Positions 45,561 through 57,339 of a stretch of 64,000 nt of DNA are shown here, piece by piece (the stretch's first letter is position 1; the number at the start of each line of letters is the position of its first letter). The DNA comes from Margaritifera margaritifera (taxonomy: Eukaryota > Mollusca > Bivalvia > Unionida > Margaritiferidae). Location of the stretch: NCBI GenBank assembly GCA_029931535.1, contig JAQPZY010001686.1, positions 9,955,001-10,019,000 on the forward strand, in the 5' to 3' direction. A program made the position numbers and the translations under genes. Under the pieces are notes generated by a model. That model was not told the origin of the DNA. It worked only from the letters and a program-made list of their open reading frames with translations, and made no database searches.

Positions 45561-46560
45561 CTTCTTTTTTCATTTTTTTTCTAAAATTTTTTAACTTTAA
45601 AAAGCAGCAGATTTAAACTATAAAAATGGTATGTGTGGTAGATTGCCTTTAAAATTATATTTTTGTCCAACCACCGGTAGAATCACATAAATGAGCCTTG
45701 GTGTGTTAAATTTAACTGCACATAGTATTGCCATATTGTAAGAAGAAACTAATATTTTCTATTCCATGAATTATATTTATTTGTTTACAAATGAACATTA
45801 TCAACATTGTATGGAGGCATATCTGCTAAGTTACAGTGTGTCACACCAAAAAAATATTCTGAACAGTCAAACCACCTTACATGACCACGTTTGGAAAAGC
45901 ATGAATTCACTATAATGCATCCTTGACAAGGGCTTGTTGTTGTTGGGGTATTTTCAGACACTTCTTCATTGGTCTGCTTTGAAGGAGTATCCTGTTTCAG
46001 AGCATGTTGCTCTCTTCAGCAACATGTGTAAACAAGTAATGAACAGGTTTTATTGCACAATTTATCCAATAAAATGCACTGTAGATTTGTGGTTAGGAGC
46101 ACTAGTTTGGAACACTGACCTGGAAAATGAAAATCACAGAAATAAAATCTGGACATAATGTATAATAAATTAAATTTGTAATAGATTGTGGGCATTGCTT
46201 ATGATAAATAAAATAAAATGAGTAAGATGAAACAGAAAGCACAGCGGGATTGATAATAGTCTTAGTCATGAAAAAAATGTGCATGCTATAACAACTTTTG
46301 ACATTTGTTAATGTGTAAAATATAAAGCAGCTTTATGCATGTATTTTAATCAGACAATCACATCCGTCACTTTTTTTCCCACAAATTTAAAACCTTGAAA
46401 AGCAAATTGGCTATTAGATTCAAGTACTCTCACTTTCATCCTTTATAAGCTGTCATTGACTTATAATGTAGGTGGTGCATAATAACCCCTTTTTTTACCA
46501 CAATCCCCTCCCTCTCCCTCCCCCATCATGTTAGAACGAAAAACCCACCACCACTGTCTA
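45561..46560 (+). other. Intron 2 spacer
   Basis: AT-rich, with T and A homopolymers near 45565-45610. A GTGGTTAGGAGCACTAG phrase near 46090 is faintly like a pol III A box, without a convincing B box. No gene is supported. Confidence 0.45.
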
Positions 46561-46572
46561 GAATGTTGGCAG

Positions 46573-46728
46573 GCATGTGGAGGAAGTTTCTAGTACTGGA
46601 AGAGAAGAAGAGAGGCAGGCAAATAATCATCCAGCTGTCAGACTAAGATACATTACTAATGTTGTTGGACGTAAAGAAACTCGATGTGTGAATACAAACT
46701 GTCATGTTTGTCATGTGAGCTGTACCAG
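46573..46728 (+). CDS. Possible cassette exon in APLF-like intron 2 (unproven)
   Basis: The 156-bp stretch is open in one frame, bounded by GGCAG upstream and ACCAG|GTGAGC downstream. It reads HVEEVSSTGREEERQANNHP, then AVRLRYITNVVGRKETRCVN, then TNCHVCHVSC. Its phase (2 in, 2 out) matches both neighbouring APLF-like exons, so inclusion would keep the frame. The Cys-rich RKETR...C..C..C end is faintly like the Cys-rich tail of piggyBac transposases, but I do not recognise a family. The acceptor lacks a good pyrimidine tract. Confidence 0.25.
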
Positions 46729-47324
46729 GTGAGCGCAAGTAATCTGTTTTTGTAATGCAACAATTCTAAGAGAAAAAGTGCACTATTCTCTTTGTACAGA
46801 GATACAGATGATCTCTCTCTCTCTCTGAATCAAAATAAAACACTTCTACACTAAAGCTGATTTGATATACATTTTAAGAAGTGTTAACACATCTAAATAA
46901 GATTTGTGCTGCTGTTGTGCACAGAATTTGTGAACTATCATAGCTTGACTGGTGTCTGTCTGAACAGGGCTAACTTTATTGCGGTCAGTTATTGATTTAG
47001 CTTTGCATAAAAATCTGTTGGTTTATTTTGACTGTGTTTCCATGCTTGGTGTTTTAACAGTGCCCGTGTCAGGCAGAGTTCATTCCAGGAATGGAAAAAT
47101 TGTTTCACAATGAAATAAAAATTAAAATAGCAATTTCAGGGATATTTTATTTTTTCAATAGATATTGGTATATGCAAACAGTAAGGAAAGAAAGATGATG
47201 ATATGGTTATTGTTTTCATTACTTTTGTTTACATTGTTTACATTATTCAGAGGATAAAGATGGCTTTCATTTTTTTTTGTTGTTTCTAAAACAAAAAAGA
47301 AAATATGTATTTTTGTATTTTTAT
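46729..47324 (+). other. Intron 2, last part
   Basis: AT-rich intron sequence with a (CT)n run near 46815. Nothing else recognised. Confidence 0.5.
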
Positions 47325-47460
47325 GTCCCACCATGACAGTGGTAGAGGTATATTATGTTACCATTATCTGTCTGTCTGTGCATCCATCATACTTATGTTA
47401 AGTTTTGAGTTTATGTTATTTCATGCATTGTGGTGGGGCATCTGTATTCCATGAACACAT
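47325..47460 (+). repeat. GTCCCACCATGACAGTGG-type repeat module
   Basis: ATGTCCCACCATGACAGTGG, then ATCTGTCTGTCTGTGCATCC is a dispersed module commonly seen in molluscan-type sequences. Related body sequence resumes at 47745, on the other side of APLF-like exon 3. Confidence 0.55.
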
Positions 47461-47564
47461 TTCTAATTCTGTTTTGTTAAGAAAAAAGTAAGATTATTTG
47501 AGATCGAATCTCACTGTAATTTTGAATACTAGTATGTTTCATAATTTTTCTATCATACTTTCAG

Positions 47565-47617
47565 TGATGAAAAGGCAAAATCCTCAAGTCCAGTTAAGGA
47601 GGGTTCTAAACAGTCAG
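47565..47617 (+). CDS. APLF: APLF-like protein, third exon (linker)
   Basis: The acceptor ATACTTTCAG is followed by T, which completes the GG left by the 41051 exon to Gly. The exon then reads DEKAKSSSPVKEGSKQS and leaves one base before the donor CAG|GTTGGT. The Lys/Ser-rich composition suits the flexible linker that follows the FHA domain in APLF. Identification rests on phase and composition, not a domain. The donor is weaker than consensus. Confidence 0.55.
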
Positions 47618-47744
47618 GTTGGTTTCATATCTATCATTTTTGTTCATCTGAAAATCACAGGAAAGACACTTTTCCAACAGCGTTGTTGTTGTAGTCAAGG
47701 TGTAAACATTAAGATTTTGCATTTAACTGCATTACTTTGAGACC

Positions 47745-48060
47745 TTTGTATTTACAGTCATGAAACTTAAAGGGTGCAATCATCTTAAAGGGGTACTACT
47801 CACCATGAGCAAAAGTAGGTCACAGTGACATACTTTTCATGCTACATTGACTACGTGAAGTTTTTGTATTTAGCTTCATTTTCTGACAGTGTTGAATGCA
47901 TAGTAATGAAATTTGATGGCTGCATTCATCCTGAGAGCATTACTCACCATGGGCAAAAGTATGGTACAGATCACCTGATTTTTCATTTCTCTACTCATCG
48001 TGGTGGGGCAGTTAATTCCCTTCACACTTGCTTTGCATTGAAGTACTGAGGTGGAGGGTT
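47745..48060 (+). repeat. Two units related to the 8625-10030 array
   Basis: ATGAAACTTAAAGGGTGCAA, then GTAGGTCACAGTGACATACT, then TTTCATGCTACATTGACTAC recurs once more from about 47905 in diverged form. It then ends TACTCATCGTGGTGGGGCAG. This shares the GTCAC-GTGACCTAC-TTTCATGCT core of the 8.6-10 kb array. Confidence 0.55.
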
Positions 48061-49435
48061 CACCACTGTTGCTCTGCATGCACGTGTTGTCTACCTCCAC
48101 CATGGATGGGCATGGGAGACTGTAGTGATTGACATTCAAATAGCCAATGCATGAAGACCACCCATGGAAAGATTGAAATGTCAGAGTGATTCACAATCAG
48201 ATACTAAATGAAGAGTCGTGTTTATGTTGGATTATATAATCAGCCTATAAAAAAAGGTATTTCAGAAGAGTCTTTAATACATATGTTTAGAAATGGTTGG
48301 TTTGCTTGTATGAACAACTTCTATTTGCTTTTATTGCTGATGTTAAAAAAATTGGTGCATTCCAAATTCAGTTTAAATGATGTAGCTTACCGATTTTACA
48401 CCATGATAATTGGAAAGTAGATATTACTGATGTTTTTTTTATATTTTATTCAAAGAAATCTGAACTAACTTATGCACTGACCTGACAAGAGGCACAGCTT
48501 TTGGCTTCTCTTGATCGTCATAAATTTTTACCACATGTTACAAAGGAAAAGTAACCTGATGAGATGTGCACAGTTAAAATTGAAATGACAACCACTCCTA
48601 TTTAAAATAAAGAAAAGAACAGAAAACACATAGAATTTACTCTGAAATGCGAACCATATACTTAATTCTTAAGCAGTAATGATGTTACATACTGGAAACA
48701 ATAGCACGTGTTCATGAGGTTGTGTAATACACAGCTTTGAACCAGCCTAGATTCTGATGCAGTGGGGCCTACTGTATGTGTACTGTAACAAGAACCAGAC
48801 TTCAGTGGATGTTATACAGAAATCAAGGCTTAGGTAGCCATTGTCAACACTATTATAAAAATATTTACAAGAATTAGCATCAAAAGAGGATGTCACTTTC
48901 AGATCCTGGCTTGGGAAAGGTGTCATTTACATTATACGAAGTCATATGACTTTGAGTGTCATGTTTACCAACCCCAATTATGGACTAGCAAATAACTGTG
49001 GAAGTTTTGGTACTTGTCCATAATTAAACTGGATTACATTTATTGCTGAAATAAATAATAAAGTGGGAAAATTGTAATGATTCGAAGACTAATCTCTCTC
49101 TCCCCCTCTCTCTCTCATAATTACGTTGCAATCTCAGATGTTCAGAGATTTCTTTTTCTTTTTCAATGAAGAAGGAGAAACACCTATCACCATCATTTAT
49201 AGCTTCCTCACCTGTATTTTTCTGTTTTGGTCTAAAATTACACGATGTTTGGGACCACAAGATAGACCTCAGTATTTAAAATCACTGTCTCTATCTCTGT
49301 CTTTTTTATCTCTCTCTGTAGTGTGAAGTCGGTATCAGATTTATTTATTGAGTCTAGGTAAGATATGTAGCTATCTAAGTTACTATTAAGTTGATATTAA
49401 AATTTTAATGTGTTCTTATGCAAAGAAATATCAAC
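48061..49435 (+). other. APLF-like intron 3 sequence
   Basis: No exon or element ends recognised. A (CT)n run lies near 49091-49116. Confidence 0.45.
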
Positions 49436-49505
49436 AGTGCCTTGTCCATGGGCACAATGCGGTAGCCGACCCTGGCCTACCATTGTCAATTGCCTCTGCA
49501 CTAAA
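49436..49505 (-). mobile_element. Truncated SINE tail (4)
   Basis: On the minus strand the end reads GGGTCGGCTACCGCATTGTG, then CCCATGGACAAGGCACTG, matching the 3' body and tail of the SINEs at 14040 and 10640. The tRNA-like head is missing. Confidence 0.55.
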
Positions 49506-50100
49506 CTTTCCCATCTTATATCTATGATTGTTTTATGTAACTTTTATCCAAAGTTTAAGTGAAAATAAGTGCAGTCATGTAGTTGTCTGTATTTGGCACT
49601 CTCCCGATAGCTCTATCTTTCTCTTACTCTATGGAATATGAGGATTCTGTAAATTGTACTTTAATTTGACTGTATTTATTTATTCAATTCTGCAGACCCA
49701 GATGCCCATGGACAGAAATGTTAATAATAAAGTAACATAACAGATTGTAAGGTAGATTTACATCTATATCATGCATCTATACACATACAGATAACAGCAA
49801 ATATGAACCTCTGTGTTTGTGTCCATTCCGGAATTATAAAGTATTTCTTTCAGAGAGATTTTAGAAACTGCAATATTGTTAGTCATAATATATATGTTGT
49901 TTGTTTCTAAAAATGAGTTAAACTTACATTGTGCTCTATTTAAAAGGCTTAGCTGATTAAGAAATCACTAGTTCATGATATTCTATTTTTCATGATGTTG
50001 AAACAGGGCAGACATACACATTTAGCCCCTGATCTTTAATCCTTATCTTTTGCTATTCATTCCCTTCCTTTCTGTGGGTCTTATGGTTTAATTTTTCATT
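49506..50100 (+). other. APLF-like intron 3 sequence
   Basis: AT-rich, no recognised feature. Confidence 0.45.
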
Positions 50101-51295
50101 TTTAGCTTTATGGGATGGTCTGTTGTCCATCATCCATCGGTACGTTAGCACAAGTTTGTTATTGCTACTTCTCCTAAACTACTTGGAGGATTGTCATGAA
50201 ACTTATCTCATACATTCATTCTATGGTCTAGTTGTAAATGAAAATGGTGTGACTCAGACATCCAATATGGCCACCACAGCAGCCATCTTCAAAATTTTGT
50301 TATTGCTACTCCTCCTGAATGAAAAAGTTATATTGACATGGGATTTTCACCAGAAGACTTCTTATGATGTCTAGTTTGTCCTAAATGAAAATGGTGCTGA
50401 TCTGATGTCCAATATGGCTACCACAGCTACCATTTTGAAAATCTTATTATCACTACTCATCCTGAATGGATGGTCATGTGAACATCGAGTTTTTACTAAA
50501 GGACTTCTTATGATGTCTGGTTGATCCTAAATGAAAATGGTGCCAGTCTAATCTCCAAAATGGCTGCCACAGCAACCATCATGATATCTTATCAGTACTC
50601 CTCATGCGCAAAAGCTAATATTGCCATAGGGTTTTCACTGCAAGACTTCATAAGATGTCTAGTTGGTTGTGAATGAAAATGGTGCTGATCAGACATCCAA
50701 TATGGCCACCACAGTGGCCATCTTGAAAATCTTGTTACTGCTACTCTTTTTGAATGGATGGATGTATCAACATGGGGTTTTACTAAGCGACTTCTTATGA
50801 TGTCTGGTTGGACCTAAATAAAAATGATGCCGCTCAGACGTATAATATGGCTGCCACAGTGGCCGTCTTGAAAATCTTGTTATCACTACTTCAGTCTCCA
50901 GAATGAATGGTCATATCAGCATGGGTTTTGCACTGAAAGACTTTTCATGGTGTCTAGTTGGTCGCAAATGAATAAGGTGAAAATCTGACTTCCATTATGA
51001 CTGCCACAGTGGCCATCTTGAAAATCTTGATGTCACTACTTCTCCTGTATAGCTGGCCATATCGACATTGCACTTTCACCAAAAGACCTCTTATGATGTC
51101 TAGCTGGTCCTAAATGTAAATGAATCTGACATCCAATATGCCCACCACAGCAGCTAATTTGAAAATCTTGTTATTGCTGAAGAATATCAAAAATGGTTTC
51201 AACACTCAGTAGTTAAAGGAAGAAATAATCTTATCTTGAATTCCTGGAAATTCTTTTCAGCCAGTAGAGCATCAGTCCCTTAGAAGGGCGCTGGT
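50101..51295 (+). repeat. Tandem array D, complete element: start module, ~7 units, end module
   Basis: The start module (TTTAGCTTTATGGGATGGTC, then TGTTGTCCATCATCCATCGG) leads to units anchored near 50228, 50380, 50525, 50667, 50810, 50961 and 51107. The end module is GAAGAAATAATCTTATCTTG, then AGCATCAGTCCCTTAGAAGG. This is the clearest example of the three-part layout. Confidence 0.88.
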
Positions 51296-52072
51296 TTTCC
51301 AATTGTGTGTAACTAAAAATAATGAACTTTGACTTTTAGCTGAATCTTAGTGACTTGCACAACTGCACCTCTCTCTGGTATGCAATTAATACATTCATTA
51401 ACAGGGATACTTATTATACAGATACTGTCATTCTGCATTGAAGTTTTCCTATAACTAGCAAATGCGGTTTTGCCAGCTTTTGGACATCCAGATTTTAGAG
51501 ACTTCGTTTCTAAATAAGAAAGAAATTGCCAATGGAGTTTGTATATTATACTATATCCCCACCCCACCCCCAGCTGCCACAAATTGTTTATTGACAAATT
51601 ATTGGGTAAAGAATAAACAACTGAAGAAGAACATCTTCTCTTACAAGATAGAAATATAGAAATCTGTCATGAATTAACGATGTATGTATGTTGGTTACTT
51701 AATGATTTCAATGTATTTGTGTGGTATTGCACATATATATACATGTAAGTAAATCATCCTTTTTTTAAGGCGAAAAAGTGAACATTTCTCATTAAGCATG
51801 ATCTAATGTGTTTGTTTAAAACTTCCGATTTGTTTCGATGTAAAATTATTTATTAGTCCATATGTTTTTCTTTCTATCATTTGTTTTTGTTACACCAGAC
51901 AAAGGATGGAGTAGCATGTCGTCATCTGATCCAACTAAATGCTAATTCAGTGAAATAAACACCATTTCACCTATCCTCAGGTTCATTGTTTATTCTTACC
52001 AAATTAACACCTCAGTGGCAAAGAAAACAAACTGGCAAGAGACAAGTTTATGTTTGAACCCATATATAATTG
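51296..52072 (+). other. APLF-like intron 3 sequence
   Basis: No recognised exon. A C-rich tract near 51560 is the only compositional feature. A short open end near 51899-51958 (DGVACRHLIQLNANSVK then stop) cannot be tied to any gene. Confidence 0.4.
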
Positions 52073-52289
52073 CCGTATATACTCGCGTATAAGCCAGGTC
52101 CAAATGCAAACAACATAGACCCTGGTCTGTCATCGCATAATGCGCCGGCAGATCAGGATCTGTGTTGTTTGTTCTACTGATTAGTTCTTACAAACTGCAT
52201 AGACCCAGATCTGCCGGTGCATTATGCGACAGCAGATCTGGGTCTATGCAGTTTGCAGTTATTATCATCTTATATGCGAGTATAATTGG
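52073..52289. mobile_element. Foldback MITE with two internal hairpins (copy 2)
   Basis: Outer inverted repeats CCGTATATACTCGCGTATAAG and (reverse strand) CCAATTATACTCGCATATAAG enclose hairpin 1 (52108-52170, arms AAACAACATAGACCCTGGTC / its complement) and hairpin 2 (52192-52254, arms AAACTGCATAGACCCAGATC / its complement). Layout and sequence match the element at 8004-8226. Both hairpins are long and nearly perfect. Confidence 0.83.
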
Positions 52290-55200
52290 TGATACAAAAT
52301 AATACAGTTCAAATCAAACTAAAGAGTTGAAATTTTAATGTGGCAAAATGGTGAAAGTGTGCAATTTTATAGCACTGCGCACATATAACCTCTCTCTCTC
52401 ATACATGAGATTAACATATATACTCTCCTGCTCATACACACAGATCTTGGTTTTTTATCACGACATCCAGATATTGAACCTAACTATTGTCATGATCATC
52501 TTTATACTTTCCTGTTGTTGTTTATCTTTATGCAGCAACCGCCTTAATTAACCCTTGATAATGCTGTGATTAGATGTCAAGAGAAATCATACATTTTCTT
52601 TGTGAGAACTAGCAAGTGTTCATTGATAATTAACTGAATGATCATGTACTTTCAGTATCAAAAGTAAGCAAATTCCTCCTAAAGAGAATGCATTTAATAA
52701 GTATTAGAATATATGCAACTTTGTTTCACTTTTTGCAGGTGTCAATGCAGTTGTTTAAAAATATTTGTTTGAAATTTGTTGTTCTTTTCAGAGAGGTAGT
52801 ACAACATATCACTGACATTCTAAAGATAGTTTTTAAATAAATTCACACGAACTTCAGCGAAAATATGTGCATGAATGTGTCAGTAGGCTCCAATAATGAG
52901 TATTTTGGAAAATTTTAACACATTGTCTTATGGTTTCTAACCACCTATCCCTCATCACTCATTATTTTTGTTGCAATTTATTTTTTCAGATGTCCATTTA
53001 TAGCAGATCAAAAAATTAATATTATGGGGGTTTGTGTATATATAGTGTAAACCAAAATTAGTTACATGTATATAATTTTTTTCTTGCTTTGTAGAGAAGT
53101 TGCTTTCTTAAATAGCAGCAGTAGTTCTTGGCACAAAAATAGCTTCTTGTTTTAAAAATAAGTCCTTAATATAAAATAAATTTATTCATCTAACATAATA
53201 TAAATTTAACTTGCATTATAATAATTGTGTTTGTTACTTACAAGTGCTGCTGGAATAAAGGTGCCCAGTGATTATATGGCACCATTAGTTTCACATCATA
53301 TTAAAGTTCTGTTCTGTTTTAAAGGATAGGAATCTGTGCAGTATATTTACCTAGCAAACACAACAAACAAGAATACTGAACTCTTTTAAAAACTAAATTC
53401 CCTTTACAATGCAAAAAGCATGAAACAGAATATCATAAAAAACATAATTTGGTTCATTAGAAGTAAAGTAATCGAAAGAGTCGTTTAGCATTTCACGCTA
53501 GACTATGTGGCTCCAAGCATATCTTGGCAAACAAATCTCAGGCTATGTGTTGAATTTAACTAATTCAAAGTACAAAATGTGTGTATGAATCATTGCCAAT
53601 ATATACATGTATTGTCAGTTATCAAAACAGTTAGTCAAAAAAATAGTTATAATTAAGGAAGGAACATATATCCATCACTATGAAAATGGAGGAGTTGTCT
53701 GCTCACTTGTCAGTTCAGGCAAAATAGTTATCTTAGAGCCTGTCATTTCACCTAAACATGCTCTAAGAGCGAAGTTCACTTCATCTTGTTTTGATTTCAA
53801 AACATTGCCTTCACCCCCTTTTGTTTCAATACAATGAATTAATAATCAATGTAAAACATTGACCTTTTGTACATTTTCACTTCACAGAGGAAGGTGGAAA
53901 TATAGACAAAGAAATGGTATGTTCTGTAGTCAATTTTGGTGCTAATTTGATGATCATAAATACCAGAAATGACATTGCTTTTCTTCACAATTCCTGCTGA
54001 ATATTCACACATGATCCATGAAAAACAAGTGAAAATTGAATTTGTGTAGCCCATTCTGAAGCGAATTATGACTCATTGGATGTATCCAGCTCCTTTACTA
54101 AAACAATTATCATTGTATCCAATATTTCATCATATGGACATATGAAAAGAGGCCTTCTGATATGGAAACAGTGGAAAAAATCAATTTCACCCAGGAAAAT
54201 ACCTGGAAATTTTTGTTTCAGAAAGCGTGGGAACCCCTGTCAATTGAATTCCATCTTTTATTTCTAAACTAAATATCATGACGATATGAAAAAATACAAA
54301 CTCTATAAAATTTTCGTAAATATACCTCAAGCTTGTCATTAGTCTATTGGATATTAGCTAGTTGCATTTCTGGAGTCATGAATATCCCCATAACTACTCA
54401 TGAAAGATTCTCTTAATAGAATTTTTAGCATGTTTTATTCTTTTATGAAGTTTCATTTGTAGACCATCAGATATCTACTCATTATTTTTATAGTTATTTC
54501 ATCATTTATTGTGATAAGACAGCAGTATTCAGGTTTGTTGAACAACAAAATACAACTTTAAAGAACTTCTCAGTACCATGCAGATCCACACTGGTGCCTC
54601 TACCAATAATTTAGCCATATAAATAAAAAATGAAAAGAAAAAGATGAATAATAAATATTGTTTCAAACAATCATAATTTATTTGTTTAACTACTTTTCAG
54701 AGTACAATGCTGCTCAAAATAAAATAAAGATGTGGTGAACAACTGCATTTCTGTATTCTGACACATAATGGTTTGCTGGTTCTGATAACATGTAGTAAAA
54801 TTTGTAAATTTTTTAGTTTTTAAGCATCAGCAAAGCCTTGCTCCACAATGATATTTTTAAAAATTAGTTTGTTCATAATAGATACACAAACTTTCAAAAT
54901 TTCTTCATGGAGCAAACTAGTGCTCATATCTAATTTAGAGTTTGAAGTTGCCGAACTGAGCATATTTTCTGCAATTTCCTATATAATAGCCCATGCTTGA
55001 TGGTCATTTTTGGAATGAAATAGAAATGTATATACAAAATGACTGTCAACAGTTTGATTTGCATATTGAATTATAAATTATTAAAGTAATGAAATTGATT
55101 GGTCTTTATTTTTTCATAAAAATGTGGTAGAAAAGAACCTTTGTCACATATGGTCCTTTCACTGGGTACAAAAATATAAGCCTTTATTGAAACCAGAAAT

Positions 55201-57046
55201 AAAGTGACCTTTTCCACGCAGAAGTGGACTACATTGTAACAACAGTGTGGACCATCAAATGATTACTGTATACAAGGAGTGGAAAATTCCATAACCCAGC
55301 AGCCCAGGACAACTACATGTTAGCTTTGTACAACAAAGTGTCTCAGAGTTGAAGCCTGCCTGGGTAACTATTTTTTTTATGGCAATGGTTGATGATAAGT
55401 TTGATTACTATGATGCAAAATCATTGTTGGCTGTTTTTCATGCCAGGTGTTAATGTTTACAAAAGATTTGATACCTACCTAATAGAATCAACCATGCATA
55501 ACAATCCCACTTTCTGCCAACACCCAGCTGTTCATGCTGTCTAGTACAGTTGTTCAGGCTGTCTAGTACAGCTGTTTAGGCTGTCTAGTGCCAGGGCTGC
55601 ATTCAGTAAGAATAGTGTTATGCACTGTTTGTGCAGAAAGCGATTTCTTTTACTGAACGGCTCACATTGAGTTGTCACAGCATTACATTTTCATATTTTT
55701 AAACTGTACACCAAAGATTATCAAATAAACATTATTTTCCCTTATAAAATATATATTTCATTCATTAATATTTTGAGTAAAATAGGTCCAAATGCACATC
55801 AGGCGTATGAAATTCTAGATAATGTAACCAAATATTATGTAGGTTTTTGAAGCCATTGTTTGCATTTCTCAGTTTGAAAGCTCTTCTGTGTATGAAGCAA
55901 AGTTTGTGTGTATTGCTTGCATTGAGCTAGCTACCTTTCTCAACTGTTAGTTTTTTTTTACCTAGCTTTATTTGCTGCCAGCCCATACAGTAGGATTGTT
56001 AGTCTAGCGCAAACCTAATGCAAGCATATTTAACACAGACGAGATTTTAAGCTCAATGTAAGAGACATGTTTACTTTCTGTCACTGATTAGGGCATTGTA
56101 AAACAACAGTTACCCAAGGAAGAGACACTAGAGACAAATCCTTACTCAAATTGTATATGTTCTCTTCAGCTACCATGTCACTTGTTTAGGTTGTAGTGGT
56201 TCACAATCCCTCCACATCATGAAGAGCACCATTAGATTAATGCTTTAAATATTTTAAATATAAATCTTATGAAGGCAGTTACTCTTTCGATTTCTACACC
56301 AATACATTGTAATGATCAGTACCTATTCTGTGCTAATTCTGCTCTTTTTATATTATTTTAGCAAAATGATGGGAGATAGTGTAATGGAAGATAAAGTAAC
56401 CGATAAGAATGGATCTTATAATTTGCATTATACATTCATATGCAGTATGAGAATTCATACGATAAAATGAAGTAAATTGATGCATGATTACAATGAAAAT
56501 TTTAATGAAAGAAAAAATAACATGAAGCACGGAAGAAATAAATGTTGGTCTGTGATTATTGCTTATATAATAGAAGAACAGCTTAAACACATTTGAAACT
56601 AACTTGTAAAATAATACTAAATCTATGTAATAAGTAGAGAAAGATTTTACTATATAGCTTGAAAAAAGACAGCTAGAATGAAGTCTGCTTTAGAACTTTG
56701 AAATTGGCTCTTTGTATGAATGTTAGAGTTCCTTTGTGTTCAGAAGCATATTGGAAAATTGATGAATCCTATTTTTGAAAAATCTGGTATTTTTAATATA
56801 TTTTTAAAACAATGTATTAATTGATAAAATTAATAATTTTATTGGACAGTTGGCAAAAGAATTAGACTCACTGTTGAGTAATCATATAAAATTTAATTGC
56901 ATTCTGGAATTCCTAATTAAACTTTTCTCCTTGCTAGTAGAGGAAGGTACAGAAAGTTCTATCCAGTATTCTTTGGCAGTCAAAGAGTGTGATACCATTG
57001 CAACTGCAGAAGAGTGGAATGATTCTTATTTTCTCTATATTCTCAG
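52290..57046 (+). other. APLF-like intron 3, long AT-rich remainder
   Basis: About 4.7 kb with no exon I can support. The only local repeat seen is at 55510-55592. Open frames at 53607, 54076, 56348 and 56850 have no recognisable motif and unremarkable context. Confidence 0.5.
55510..55592. repeat. Short minisatellite, ~22-23-bp unit, about 3 copies
   Basis: CAGGCTGTCTAGTACAGCTG and variants are repeated three times with single-base differences. Confidence 0.85.
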
Positions 57047-57102
57047 ATGATGAAGATACCTATGATTCCGTGGAGAAAAAATCATCCCAATCCACATCAC
57101 AG
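57047..57102 (+). CDS. APLF: APLF-like protein, fourth exon (acidic/serine linker)
   Basis: The acceptor TATATTCTCAG precedes AT, which with the single G left by the 47565 exon makes Asp. It continues DEDTYDSVEKKSSQSTSQ to the donor CAG|GTAAGA, phase 0. The acidic and serine-rich run fits the region of APLF between the FHA domain and later motifs, which in known relatives include a Ku-binding peptide and PBZ zinc fingers. Neither of those is visible in the remaining window, so further exons should lie to the right. Confidence 0.6.
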
Positions 57103-57339
57103 GTAAGATTAATTAAATCCGCATGCAAATAGGTAAATGTATAAGTAAATACATTGATCCACTTCATGAATATTGATTTCCCTGTTAACCAATCAGATAG
57201 GTATGCAGCATCAAGTGATATAAACAACACAGTCTGCAGATCTAGGTCAGTCAAAAGTAGGACATGATGGTTGCCACCATTAATACAAAGGCATGTATTT
57301 TGGTCCTATCCAGTGGGATTTTACTGATTTAGTTTGTGT
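57103..57339 (+). other. APLF-like intron 4, first part
   Basis: Unique AT-rich intron sequence, no feature. Confidence 0.5.

Noticed and set aside
46085..46135. Possible tRNA gene or SINE head (GTGGTTAGGAGCACTAG)
   Set aside because: No matching B box or cloverleaf could be drawn.
51899..51960. Short open end DGVACRHLIQLNANSVK followed by a stop and AATAAA-like sequence
   Set aside because: No upstream exon on this strand in matching phase apart from the APLF chain, which is satisfied by the exon at 57047; too short to support.
56850..57050. ORF overlapping APLF-like exon 4
   Set aside because: Different frame from the phase-consistent exon, no recognisable motif, ends at the exon's acceptor region.
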